From positions 1 to 36,793 of the forward strand of contig NCRB01000045.1 of the NCBI GenBank assembly GCA_002894665.1: a stretch of DNA of 36,793 bases, given 5' to 3'. Positions within the stretch are counted from its first letter, which is position 1. Each line of letters starts with the position of its first letter. Under the pieces are notes generated by a model. The model searched no databases. It was not told the DNA's origin and worked only from the letters and a program-made list of their open reading frames with translations. Position numbers and translations under genes: made by a program. This document shows positions 1-8,800 of this stretch, in pieces. This DNA is from Salinivenus iranica. GTDB taxonomy: Bacteria; Bacteroidota; Rhodothermia; Rhodothermales; Salinibacteraceae.

Positions 1-61
1 GAGGTTGGGACGCAGGACGCTTAGTTTCCTGTAAACCACGACCAATCCAACCACACGCGCC

Positions 62-346
62 ATGGGTCAAAGCACCTATAGCCCCGAATTCAAACTCCAA
101 GTCGTACTCGAAGCGCTCCAGTCCGATGGAACCGACGCGGAGGTCGCTAGGGCCTACGACATTCATCCTGTGACGCTCTCCGGCTGGAAAACGAAGCTGA
201 AAGAAAACGGCTCCAAGGCCTTCGGCTCAGGCGACGAGCTGAAGGAGAAGAAAGAGAAGATCGCCAATCTGGAGCGCATGCTCGGGCGAAAGGAGGTTGA
301 GATCGCAATGCTCAAGAATTTTTTGGCGAGAGCTGACCACGACTGA
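62..346 (+). CDS. IS3 family transposase OrfA (helix-turn-helix protein)
   Basis: This 94-residue protein is the DNA-binding first product of an IS3-family element. It has the usual HTH_Tnp_1 layout. An opening YSPEFKLQVV segment and a helix-turn-helix (AEVARAYDIHPVTLSGWK, about residues 29-46) precede a charged leucine-bearing coiled coil (about 58-88) that in this family mediates multimerisation. The start is ATG at 62. The gene ends in TGA at 344-346, inside the beginning of the orfB reading frame. A T6 run (319-324) lies in the overlap. OrfB is in the +1 (equivalently -2) frame, not the -1 frame typical of IS3 elements. Confidence 0.9.
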   Translation: MGQSTYSPEFKLQVVLEALQSDGTDAEVARAYDIHPVTLSGWKTKLKENGSKAFGSGDELKEKKEKIANLERMLGRKEVEIAMLKNFLARADHD

Positions 347-1259
347 AAAGGTCCGTCTCGTGGATCAGCAGAGAGAAGAACACGGACTGAACCGATGCCT
401 TGAGGCGATCGGCCTCCCGAAAAGTACCTACTACTACCGGAAGAACCGCTCTACGGAGCCCTCCGAAGAAGAGCAAGAGCTGATGGACCACGTTCGTGAG
501 ATCATTCAGGAGCATCCAGGCTACGGCTACCGCCGGATCCTGCCGGAGCTTGAGGAGCGTACCGGCCAGACGGTCAACCATAAGCGGCTTCGGCGGCTTC
601 TTAGCGAGCATGAGCTGGGATTATCCCGTCATGCGGCCAAACACAGCCCCTCGCCCGTGCAGGAGATTCTCGGCGACGCTGCTGGCCAGCTCAACCTTGT
701 GGCGGGTCTCGATCCCGGTCCACTGGAGGCCTTCTCGACGGACTTTACAGAGCTGTCCTATGCGGGCGGAAACCGCAAGGCCTACCTGATGGCTGTGGTC
801 GACCTGGAGAGCAAGTACGTGCCGGGTTGGGCCGTCGGTCCGAGTGCCAACCGCAAGCTCGCCATGCGCTGTTGGGAGCAGGTTCGCGAACGAATGGCGA
901 GCCTGGGGGAGGGGCTCGGCGAGAAGATCATTCATCACGACCTGGACAGCGTCTACACCAGCTATCGGTGGCTACGGGCGACTCTCCTCAGCGATGAGAT
1001 GCGCGTCAGCTATTCTGAAAACGGAGCGAAAGGCAATCCCTGGATCGAATCTCTCTGGGGTCGGACGAAGGCTGAGATCGGTTCACGGATCACAGAGGCC
1101 TCGTCCCTGCCGGACCTGCGAGGGGTCTTCAACGAGCGGTTCAGGTACTACAACCAGGAGCGACGCCATTCCTCGATCGGGCAGATTCCACCCCGAGAAC
1201 ATCTTGGGCAAACTCTCGATACTCTCGAATCAGAACCTCAAATCGCTGCTGCGTCTTAG
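297..1259 (+). CDS. IS3 family transposase OrfB (DDE integrase catalytic subunit)
   Basis: This is the catalytic half of the transposase, with an rve-type DDE core. The first Asp is in STDFTELSY, the second in HHDLDSVYTS (matching the usual HSDxGxQY), and the Glu in NPWIESLWGRTKAE. The N-terminal HTH_21-like segment carries HPGYGYRRI and the C-terminus ends in the typical RRHSSIGQIPPREHLG. All three acidic residues are present, so the enzyme may be active. The start is uncertain. The open frame reaches TTG 297, just after AGGAGG at 291-296, but GTG 360, shortly after the orfA stop, is equally plausible, and the product may instead be made by frameshift fusion to OrfA. A conventional -1 shift at the T6 run would hit TGA at 334. 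Confidence 0.88.
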   Translation: MRSQCSRIFWRELTTTEKVRLVDQQREEHGLNRCLEAIGLPKSTYYYRKNRSTEPSEEEQELMDHVREIIQEHPGYGYRRILPELEERTGQTVNHKRLRRLLSEHELGLSRHAAKHSPSPVQEILGDAAGQLNLVAGLDPGPLEAFSTDFTELSYAGGNRKAYLMAVVDLESKYVPGWAVGPSANRKLAMRCWEQVRERMASLGEGLGEKIIHHDLDSVYTSYRWLRATLLSDEMRVSYSENGAKGNPWIESLWGRTKAEIGSRITEASSLPDLRGVFNERFRYYNQERRHSSIGQIPPREHLGQTLDTLESEPQIAAAS

Positions 1260-1543
1260 CCGAAATTAGTCGCCCAACTGGTCCAAAAATTCGGGCACAC
1301 ATCCGTTCCGGGATTTTGAAGCGCCGTCCGCAGGGCCGAACGGCCCATCGGAGCAATCCGCATCACGTCGGCCAGCAGTTCGAAGAGCGGGCACGGATCG
1401 GTCTCTTCCCGTTCGTACGCCACGTACCAGCAGGTCGCGATAGATGTGGGGGCAACCAGGCCGTCGATGGTGTCACGCTCGGCCGCCGCAATCAGGCGGA
1501 CGGCGGCATCAATGAGAACGTTGGTGTCGAAAAGGACCGTCAT
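1256..1543 (-). pseudogene. VapC-like PIN-domain toxin, 3' end removed by the IS3 insertion
   Basis: The first 86 or so codons read as a VapC-type PIN ribonuclease. The protein opens MTVLFDTNVLID, with the first catalytic Asp in the DTN motif, and continues with APTSIATCWYVAYE, the region of the conserved acidic/Ser-Thr motif. The frame then runs into the IS3 right end at about 1285 and picks up nine foreign residues before TAA at 1256. The distal PIN motif (DxxDF-type metal ligands plus the last strands, about 40-50 residues) is absent, so nuclease activity is unlikely. The start is ATG 1543, 55 bp downstream of the antitoxin gene stop. The missing part should lie just left of the window, beyond the IS. 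Confidence 0.82.
1260..1285 (-). repeat. Probable right terminal inverted repeat of the IS3 element
   Basis: Read on the minus strand from 1285 it begins TGGACCAGTTGGGCGAC. The GTTGGG core recurs at bases 4-9 of the window, followed in both copies by a CTwAkTTTC-like stretch (19-27 on the left). The match is imperfect and the left copy is cut by the window edge. The PIN reading frame of the neighbouring gene loses family resemblance at this point, which supports the boundary. Confidence 0.5.
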
Positions 1544-1598
1544 ATCGGAGAACCTTCATCCCGGGCAAGTGGGCATCCGCGGCCAGGGGCCCGTGAGT

Positions 1599-1898
1599 TT
1601 ACTTGTGCTTCTCGTGCATTGCATCGACCCAGGCCTCCGTATCCTCGTCGAGGTCCAGATCGGTCGTCGCCGGACCGAGAGCGTCCACCATCTGTCGGGT
1701 GCGAGGCGGGAGGTCGTCCGGGACGGTGTTTTTGTCGGAGGCCGATTCCGTCCCGGCGTCGTCCCCATTCGGCTCGCGGAGCAGGAGGCGAAAGTAATCC
1801 TCCACGATTTTGGAGACGGAGGTGCCCCGCTCTTCGGCCAGTTGCTTGGCACGTTCCTTCAGGCGGTCGTCGAGGCGGAGCGTGAGCTTGGATTTCAT
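1599..1898 (-). CDS. Ribbon-helix-helix antitoxin (VapB-like, DUF6364-type)
   Basis: This 99-residue protein has an N-terminal ribbon-helix-helix DNA-binding segment (KLTLRLDDRLKERAKQLAEE, then GTSVSKIVEDYF). A long acidic tail, about residues 47-99, is typical of a disordered toxin-neutralising region. It sits directly upstream of the truncated PIN toxin gene on the same strand, the classic order for a vapBC-type operon with autoregulation by the antitoxin. With the toxin broken by the IS, it is now probably a solitary antitoxin or repressor. ATG 1898 is the natural start because the RHH begins at residue 3. Family assignment is by motif and context only. Confidence 0.78.
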   Translation of the reverse strand: MKSKLTLRLDDRLKERAKQLAEERGTSVSKIVEDYFRLLLREPNGDDAGTESASDKNTVPDDLPPRTRQMVDALGPATTDLDLDEDTEAWVDAMHEKHK

Positions 1899-1945
1899 GG
1901 CGTTCGGCAGACGTCAATGTGGATGGGCGGGTCGTTGCGTGCTGG

Positions 1946-2272
1946 TCATTCTTCGGTTTGATTGTATGCATCCTCGTTTCGTTCGGGGGAGCGGCGGCCG
2001 AGGAGAATGGAGCGCGCGCTCACATACTCATCCAGATCGGGCCAGTGCAGGCCCGCCCCGTGGCCGATGATTTTATAGTTTTGCCGCTCCGCCTCGTCGG
2101 CGTCGGAGAGGCGGGGAGACCACACCGTCGGCATCCCCACGATCCGTCCGTCTTCGAGATAGAGTGTCACCATGTCCGCGGTCACGTTCACACGACGGAT
2201 ACGGGCCCGCTCCAGCTCATCATCCAGCATCTGGCGGGTGAGGCGCGATTTACGCTGTTTGGTCTGCGACAT
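1946..2272 (-). CDS. DUF2442 domain protein
   Basis: This protein of about 108 residues has a clear DUF2442 core: RRVNVTADMVTLYLEDGRIV, then MPTVWSPRLSDADEAERQNY and GAGLHWPDLDEYVS. The family is small and of unknown biochemical function; DUF2442 proteins are very often encoded next to DUF4160 proteins, and the pair has been treated as toxin-antitoxin-like. ATG 2272 (MSQTKQRK) is chosen because longer starts run deep into the preceding DUF4160 gene. Even so the two genes overlap by 23 nt, implying coupled translation. A basic N-terminal stretch (KQRKSRLTRQ) precedes the core. Its role here is not known. Confidence 0.78.
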   Translation of the reverse strand: MSQTKQRKSRLTRQMLDDELERARIRRVNVTADMVTLYLEDGRIVGMPTVWSPRLSDADEAERQNYKIIGHGAGLHWPDLDEYVSARSILLGRRSPERNEDAYNQTEE

Positions 2273-2495
2273 CGTTCCAGGCGTCAATGAGTTTGGATTC
2301 ATGGTCGCGGACGAGCTCTTCGATCTTTCGAAGCTCGTGGCCTGCAAATCCTCGATTTCGTTCCAACTCTACCGGGTCGAGCCAGAATTCCATTTCATCC
2401 CGGTCCCGCCCGACGTGAATGTGCGGCGGTTCGTGTAGTACGTCGTACGGGTAGAGATAGAATTTGTACGGGCCGATGCGAAGAACCGTAGGCAT
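2250..2495 (-). CDS. DUF4160 domain protein
   Basis: This 81-residue protein begins MPTVLRIGPYKFYLYPYD and continues with EPPHIHVGRDRDEMEFWLDP. These are the hallmarks of DUF4160 (R-x-G-x-x-F, then E-P-x-H-V/I-H-V). The C-terminal half, GFAGHELRKIEELVRDHESKL, also matches the family. ATG 2495 fits the family start; an in-frame extension to 2561 would run into cas3. It lies 40 bp downstream of the cas3 stop and overlaps the DUF2442 gene. The pair is a recurring two-gene module of unproven function, found mainly in mobile or defence-rich regions. Confidence 0.78.
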   Translation of the reverse strand: MPTVLRIGPYKFYLYPYDVLHEPPHIHVGRDRDEMEFWLDPVELERNRGFAGHELRKIEELVRDHESKLIDAWNDVADQTA

Positions 2496-2535
2496 ACGCG
2501 GATTAAGGTAACGTGTAGATCGTGCGTCCGTGCCA

Positions 2536-5142
2536 TTATGACGAGGTCGGTTCGAGGCCAAATCGATCGTACCGAAAGGAATGGCCGCTGAACTGGAACG
2601 TGAAGCCGCCGTCCTCCGCCGACACGTCGGTCGCCGCCTCCGTCTCCGGCGGGTCGTCCAGTTGCCACTCGCTGACGGACAGCTCCTCGATGGGCGTGCC
2701 GAAGGGGCCGGGGGCCGGAGTGGGCAATTCGACGCGGTAGTCCTCCTGTCCGAGTCGCGTCTTGGCGGTGCCGAGATCGTCGGGAAACGGCTCGACGCCG
2801 AATGGCTGATCGCGGTCGATGGTGACGTGCCCGGTGGCCTGTCGATCGGCCTGCTTTGAGCCCAGGACCCACTGCTCGTGCCGGTGCCAAGCTTCGCCGC
2901 CTTCGGTCACAACGGCCCGGAGCGCCTCGGGATGGGTGGCGCGCTCAACGAGGAGGCGGTTCTCCTCAGGAATCCGCCACGGGGCGAGAGCGTCGTTTGC
3001 CAGGACGGTCCACGTGGCATCGAGGACCCGCAGGTCGCCGTAGACGGTGCCCAGCCCGTGCGGGCCGAACGCCAGGCCGTCGTCCGAAATGTGCGGGGTA
3101 AGGTCGCGCTCCTCGGGCGTCAGGACGACGCACCGGGCCGTATTGTAGCCGTCGGGGCGCGTGCGGCTGTGGCGATGGAGGCGCCCAATCCGCTGCAGGA
3201 GCACGTCCATCGGGCACAGGTCTGTGATCATGAGGTCGGCGTCCAGATCCAGGCTCTGCTCGACGGTCTGGGTGGCGACGGCCACGACGCCGCGGTTGGG
3301 CGTGTCGGGGCCGAAGGTGTTCTCGACGGCGTCGTCGAGGCGCTGCCGGTCGTCGGGCGCAAAGCGGGAGTGGTGCGGCGCCGGCGTGCCGCCCACACCG
3401 AAGAGAAGCGTTTCGTCCTCGGCCAGCGATTCCAGTTCTTTCTGGGTTTCAATGCAGTCGTCCACGAGGTTGCGGATGACCAAGACGCGAGCGCCGTTTT
3501 GGGCGTGGTCGAGGGCGCGCCGGGCGACCGCCCTCGGGGCATCCGCATCGCCGGAGAGCTCGGGCTCTACCGTCTTGCTCGCGTCCGACGAGGCGGCGTG
3601 GATCGACTCTGGGTCGGTGCGGTCGGCGTCGACGTGGGTGACGAGCGGGTACGCTTCGTCCTCCGCGTCGTCCGGGTCGGGCACGTCGCCGTCGTCGGTG
3701 GTCAGGTGGACGCGAGCGGAGGCGCCAAGGGTGGCGGACATGAGAAGGGCGTGCCCGCCCGCGGCGAGGTGCTGGTCGAGCACCCGGTCCATAAGGCGCG
3801 TCATGTAGGCGTCGGAGGCGTGCACCTCGTCGACCACCAGGAAGTGCCGCAGGAGGGCCGCAGCCCGCATGTGGGCGTGGCTCGCCTGCAGCGTGGACAG
3901 CAGCACCTGATCCACCGTGCCCACGGCAATGGGACCGGCGAGGTAGCGCTTGGAGCTCTCGGCGGCCCAGCCGCGGTGCTGGACCTCTTCGTCCCACCGC
4001 ACGGCGAAGCTGTCGGGCAGGCGCGTGGCCGTCACGTCGTCGGCCTTGATGTAGCCGGGCACGGCCTGCACGACCGGCGGGCGCTGGTCTTCGGGAAAGA
4101 GCCGTTGGACGGCGGCGGTGATCCGGTCGTGCAGTTGGGTGGCGGCGGTGCGAGTGGGGACGGCAAAGTACAGTCCGTCGACGGCCCCCGCTTGGAAGAG
4201 GCGAACGAACCGGGCGAGCGCGGCCTCCGTTTTGCCCGAGCCGGTGTCCGATTCGAGCACGGCAAGGCCGCCGTTGTGGTGCAGCGGCACGTCGCGCACC
4301 GCTTTCTGGATGGGGTACGGATCCCAGGTCGGCTGTTCCAGAATTTGATCGAATCCGCTGTCGGTGGCAAGGGCCGCCCGCGGACCGCTCGGGTCCAGGA
4401 AGAGGGCGTCCACGGCTTCGGCTGCGTGCGCCCGCGCCCGCTCCATGGGGGCGTCCAGCGTGTCGGCGAAGGGGAAGAACGTCTCGTCGGAGCCGATCCA
4501 GTCGGCCAGTGTCAGAAGGCCGTTGAAGGCGTGTTGGAAGGCGGGCGTGGCGGGGAAGGCCGGGGCGGTGCCGTCGTAGGCGGCCGGAAACCATTCGCGG
4601 ACGTGCGCATCCAGCCGGGCGAGGCCCGCTTCCGGATCGCGATCGTCCGAGTTCTCCCAGAGCATCGGGTCATGTGCGCCCGGGGAGACCGGTGTGCCGT
4701 GGTGGCCGAAGGTGGCCAAGAGCAGGTGTCCGAGCACGTCGAGATCAGCCGCCCAGTCCTGCAGGTCCGCAATGCCGAGGGGGGCGAGATATGCCAGTGG
4801 ATCCGCCGCGTTGTACACGTTCGCCATCGGCGTCACGTGATCGGCCTCTGGTGTTTTCCCGAAGGCCCGGTTCTGAAACCCATGATTTACCTTCCCCGCG
4901 TCGTGCAGGGCTGCGAGGGCCGACAGGCGGGCGACATGCACATCGGACAGATTCTCCCACCCAATCAACGATGCGAGGCGAGTGCGAAGGATGGTCCGCT
5001 GCAAGAGAACTTCCGTCACCGCGGCCACGTCCGCCGAGTGGGCGAGGAGCGGGTGCCAGGCGACGACCTCGCCGGTCGAGCGGTCGCCATCTCTGTGTTT
5101 GAGCTTGGCCCAGAACTGGGAAGAATTGGGGGCGCCGTCCAT
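2536..5142 (-). CDS. cas3: CRISPR-associated helicase/nuclease Cas3, type I
   Basis: This 868-residue protein fuses an N-terminal HD nuclease to a superfamily 2 helicase, the effector that unwinds and degrades DNA opened by Cascade. HD ligands are visible as HPLLAHS (H30, H35) and LHDAGK (H80-D81). Helicase motifs follow in order: Walker A SDTGSGKT (about residue 300), the DEVH box in VVDEVHASD (about 435), SAT in LLMSATLG (about 465), and motif VI QRIGRLHRH (about 645). A C-terminal accessory region ends at FRYDRFGLEP. Length and domain order suit an intact Cas3, perhaps I-E-like, but the subtype cannot be fixed without the other genes. ATG 5142 is preferred over GTG 5148. No cas5-8, cas1/2 or repeat array is seen; downstream lie DUF4160/DUF2442 and the RHH-PIN pair. 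Confidence 0.93.
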   Translation of the reverse strand: MDGAPNSSQFWAKLKHRDGDRSTGEVVAWHPLLAHSADVAAVTEVLLQRTILRTRLASLIGWENLSDVHVARLSALAALHDAGKVNHGFQNRAFGKTPEADHVTPMANVYNAADPLAYLAPLGIADLQDWAADLDVLGHLLLATFGHHGTPVSPGAHDPMLWENSDDRDPEAGLARLDAHVREWFPAAYDGTAPAFPATPAFQHAFNGLLTLADWIGSDETFFPFADTLDAPMERARAHAAEAVDALFLDPSGPRAALATDSGFDQILEQPTWDPYPIQKAVRDVPLHHNGGLAVLESDTGSGKTEAALARFVRLFQAGAVDGLYFAVPTRTAATQLHDRITAAVQRLFPEDQRPPVVQAVPGYIKADDVTATRLPDSFAVRWDEEVQHRGWAAESSKRYLAGPIAVGTVDQVLLSTLQASHAHMRAAALLRHFLVVDEVHASDAYMTRLMDRVLDQHLAAGGHALLMSATLGASARVHLTTDDGDVPDPDDAEDEAYPLVTHVDADRTDPESIHAASSDASKTVEPELSGDADAPRAVARRALDHAQNGARVLVIRNLVDDCIETQKELESLAEDETLLFGVGGTPAPHHSRFAPDDRQRLDDAVENTFGPDTPNRGVVAVATQTVEQSLDLDADLMITDLCPMDVLLQRIGRLHRHSRTRPDGYNTARCVVLTPEERDLTPHISDDGLAFGPHGLGTVYGDLRVLDATWTVLANDALAPWRIPEENRLLVERATHPEALRAVVTEGGEAWHRHEQWVLGSKQADRQATGHVTIDRDQPFGVEPFPDDLGTAKTRLGQEDYRVELPTPAPGPFGTPIEELSVSEWQLDDPPETEAATDVSAEDGGFTFQFSGHSFRYDRFGLEPTSS

Positions 5143-5287
5143 TGGCACTGCGACGTGGCGCGGAAAGGGTCAGAAGCGGAGAGGGGCCGCCCCGGCTCCG
5201 GAGAAGATGTGCGAAGCTGAGCTCGGCCGGAAGGGTGTATGAAGGATAGTGGAACACACCCACAATGTGAAGCCCGCGGGGGCATGC

Positions 5288-5818
5288 TTACCGCCCGTGC
5301 CAGCGCATTCGCTTGACCCGAACATCCGAAAGGGTCGTGGCCCCACCCTGTTCTACCAGTCGCCAGAAGAGGGTGCGGGTGGCGAGGGCATCCCCGACGG
5401 CGGTATGCAGCTCCCCGTCGGGGGCTGCTCCCATCCGATCGAGCAATGCCCCGAGTCGGTACGAGCCGGCGTGCGTCATCATCGTCCGGGCCAGTCCCAG
5501 GGTGTCGACAAACCGCACGTCCAGGCCGCCGACGCCCAGCCGCTCGGCCTCGTACGTCACGAATCGAAAATCGAACGACAGGTTGTGCCCAATGACGACG
5601 CCCTCCTCGAGATGGGCAACGAGGCGGGGCAACTGCTTGGCCACGGCGGCATCTCGGGGCGGGTCGTGCGGACTTATCCAGTCCAGCTGCACGCCGCGCT
5701 GGTCCACCACGGCCATCTCGGTGATGCGGGCCCCGCGGTCGGGGCGTCGGCCAGTCGTTTCCAAATCGAAGAACGAGAGCGACGCCGCCCGGAGCGGGGG
5801 ATCGAATCGCGGAGCCAT
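5288..5818 (-). CDS. DnaQ-like 3'-5' exonuclease (DEDDh)
   Basis: This 176-residue single-domain exonuclease has all three motifs: ExoI FFDLETTGRRPD (about residue 16), ExoII VIGHNLSFDFRF (about 75), and ExoIII HTAVGDALAT, which gives the DEDDh type. Such proteins resemble the proofreading epsilon subunit of DNA polymerase III or stand-alone exonucleases; without a polymerase-binding tail the role could be proofreading, repair or RNA trimming. It lies 16 bp downstream of the large sensor kinase on the same strand, probably co-transcribed, and 145 bp upstream of cas3. That gap holds no recognisable gene. Confidence 0.88.
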   Translation of the reverse strand: MAPRFDPPLRAASLSFFDLETTGRRPDRGARITEMAVVDQRGVQLDWISPHDPPRDAAVAKQLPRLVAHLEEGVVIGHNLSFDFRFVTYEAERLGVGGLDVRFVDTLGLARTMMTHAGSYRLGALLDRMGAAPDGELHTAVGDALATRTLFWRLVEQGGATTLSDVRVKRMRWHGR

Positions 5819-5834
5819 GGGACCACGGATCGTT

Positions 5835-8800
5835 TCATCCGGAGGAGCGACCGAGCACCTGCCGGCGCTCCGACGCGTCGGCCGCCGGGAGGCGCACCGT
5901 AAAGCGCGAGCCTTCGCCCTTCTCCGTCTCGACCGTCACCTCGCCATTCATCTGCCGCACGGCCCGCTGCGTGACCGCCAGGCCGAGGCCCGTGCCCTGG
6001 TACTCCCGGGCCGCCCCCTCCGACTCCTGCCGAAACGGCGCAAAGAGTTCCGGGACCTGATCGGACGCCATGCCAATGCCCGTATCTTCCACCTCCAGCA
6101 CCGTCCCCCGCTCGCCCCCCTCCGTCCGGGCCCGCACCCACACCGACCCGCCGGCCTCGGTGTATTTGATGGCGTTCGAGACCAGATTGCGCAGCACGAT
6201 TTGCACGCCGCGCGAGTCCGCCTCTGCCCACACGGCCTCGGCGTCGGGCGGCTCCACCGTCAGCGCGACCTCGGCCTCCTCCGCCCGGGGCGCCATCTGA
6301 TCCGCGGTCTTTTCCACTTCCGTCACCAGATCCACGGGCTCGGACGAGAGCCCCATCTCCCCCGCCTCCAGCTTCGACAGGTTGAGGATTCCGTCGAGGG
6401 TCTCCAGCAGACGCTTGCCACTCTCCTCAATCAGGGCCGAGAACCGATCGAGTGTCGACAGGTTTGGGCCGCCCGAGGCCTCCGTCGCGTCGAGGGCCTC
6501 TACCTCGTCCCCAATCGCCTCGGCGAATCCGATAATCGAGGTGAGGGGCGTGCGGATTTCGTGGCTCATGTTGGCCAGGAAGGCCGACTTCATTCGGTTC
6601 GCTTTCTCGGCTTTTTCCTTTGCGTCTACAAGCTTCTGCTCCCGCCGCTTCTGGTCGGTAATGTCGGTGTAGATGGCAAACACTTCCGGGGTGCCGTCCG
6701 CCGCATCCCGCACGGCGGCCTTCACCCGGAAATCTCGGATCCCATCCGCGGTGCGACGACGCACCTCGAACTGCCGGCCCGGCTCTTCCACCACCGTCCG
6801 GTCAATCTCCTGTGCCTCCTCCCGTCGATCCGCCGGCACGATGTACTCGTGGAGGTCCTCTCCCTGAATCTCGCCCGCTCGCACCCCAAAGGTGTCCTCA
6901 AACGTGGCGTTTACCGACGACACCACAAACCGGCCGTCCACCGGCCGTCCGTGGACCACCGAGACCGGCAGGTTCTTCAGGAGAAGGGCCAGGCGATCGC
7001 GTTCCTGCCGCAGGGCCTCCTCGTATTCCTTTAGTCCCGTAATGTCGGCAATGGCCCCGTCGAAATACTTTACCGATCCGTCCTCCTCCGTCACGACCGT
7101 GCCGCTGGTAAGGCCCGTAAAGGTACTTCCGTCGCGACGCTGGTACGTCACCTCCACAGAATCGAACGTGCCGTCCTGCCGGGCAATGCAACGGAGGCGC
7201 TCTCGCTCCTCCACATTCTTGTAGAGCGCTGCCGGATCGGCCTCGAGAATGGCCTCCACGCTGCCGTACCCAAACATGTTGGCAAAGGCCTGATTCACGA
7301 AGATCAGGCCCTCATCGGGGGTGGATCGGTAAATGCCCTCCGACACGTTTTCGGTGATGGCCCGTAGCCGCTCCTCCCGCCGCCGGAGCGCCCGTTCCAT
7401 CTCTTTTCGCTCCGTCACGTCCCGGATCACCGTCTGGGCGGCGTCCTGGCCCTTGTAGCTGATGGGCACCGACTGGGCCACAATGGTTCGACGGGTCCCG
7501 TCCAGCCCATCAATTTCGTGCTCCCACGGCTCGGTCGGCTCGCCGCGCGCAATTTTCTCCCAGCGCTCCTGGGCGCGGCCCGCGTCCGCCACCATCTCGC
7601 CGGCCACCCGCTTTCCAATGAGGTCCTCCGGCCGATCGGCCCCGAGGATGTCCGCCGCGGCCTGATTGGCATAGTGGTACCGTCCGTCGACACTGATGAG
7701 GACGCCGCCCGGGTGCGACTCCACGAGGGCGCGCCAGCGCTCCTGGCCCTCCTTGCGTTCGGTAATGTCGATCATGACCCCGTTGAAAATCAGCCCGTCG
7801 TCCTGCCACTCGGGGGTGGCCGTGCAGAGCAGCCACCGGCGCTCCCCATCGGGCCGGTCGAATGGCATTTCGACGCTCCACGGGGTCTCGCTGGCGATCG
7901 CCTCGTCGATGGCGCTCTCGACCTCGCCACGGTGCGGCGACGGGATGTACTGGATATAGCGTTCGTTAAACCCCTCCGGATCCGCCGAGATGCCCATCAC
8001 CTCTTCCGCGTGCTGGCTCACAAAGTAGTTGCCGCGGGTGCCGTCGGGCCGAACGTAAAACTGAAACACCACGCCGGGAATGCTATTGGCCAGGCCTCGG
8101 ATGCGGGCTTCACGCTCTTGCAGGCGCGCCTCCAGCTCCCGCTCATCGGTCACGTCCCGCTGAACCGACACCCAGTACTCAACAGTCCCGGTTTCGTCGC
8201 ACACGGGGGCCATATTCCACTGCACCATGTAGGGTGTGCCGTCCTTCCGGTAGTGCACGGCCTCTCCCTCCCACGGTGCCCCCTGCGCCTGCGCCTCCCG
8301 GAGCGACGCGATCGTGTCCGGGTCCGTATCCGGCCCCCACAACATCTCGGGCGACTGGCCGAGAAGCTCTGCCTCGTCGTACCCCGTCATGGCCGCGAAC
8401 GTCGAGTTGACGTACGCAATGCCGCCCTCGTCCTCCGGGGTCGCCTTGGTGATAAACATGCCGTCCCCCGCCTGCTCCACCGCCTCCGACAAGACGCGCA
8501 GGCGGCGCTCGCGCTGCTTGCGCTCGGTAATGTCGGTGATGATCCCGTCGTGGTACCGCGGCTCGCCGTTCGGCCCCTCCACGCGCGAGCTCCGCAGCAG
8601 CCCCACGAACGTCGACCCATCCTTGCGCTGGTATTCCACCTCGGCCACGTCGATCCGTCCGCGCTCCGTCTCTCGCCGAATCAACTCCGCCCGCACGCTC
8701 GGGTCAGCGTACAACCCCTCGGGGGCCGCCGCGACCACCTCCTGGAAGCTGTCGTACCCAAAGAGATCGATGAACGCCTGGTTGGCGTAGACGAGCCCCT

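Larger units (their letters stand above)
1..1285 (+). mobile_element. IS3-family insertion sequence, left tip outside window
   Basis: Two overlapping plus-strand genes encode the OrfA and OrfB products of an IS3-type transposase. The right end is placed at about 1285 because, read inward on the minus strand, it begins TGGACCAGTTGGG, and IS3 ends characteristically start with TG. The same GTTGGG core appears at bases 4-9 of the window, so the left inverted repeat seems to begin about four bases before the window. The element lies in the 3' end of a vapC-like gene on the opposite strand. The element boundaries are inferred; target duplications cannot be seen because the left flank is missing. 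Confidence 0.85.

Noticed and set aside
319-336. Standard -1 programmed frameshift at the T6 run in the IS
   Set aside because: The -1 frame meets TGA at 334-336, so it cannot produce an OrfAB fusion.
2878-5220. 780-codon open frame antisense to cas3, and similar long frames antisense to the sensor kinase (7518-9629) and the GH3 gene (15446-18760)
   Set aside because: These are mirror frames caused by high GC and strong third-position bias. Their translations are Arg/Gly/His/Val-rich with no domain motifs, while the opposite strand carries complete, motif-bearing proteins.
2536-5290. CRISPR array near cas3
   Set aside because: I looked for regularly spaced direct repeats of 25-40 bp at both ends of cas3 and across the window and saw none.
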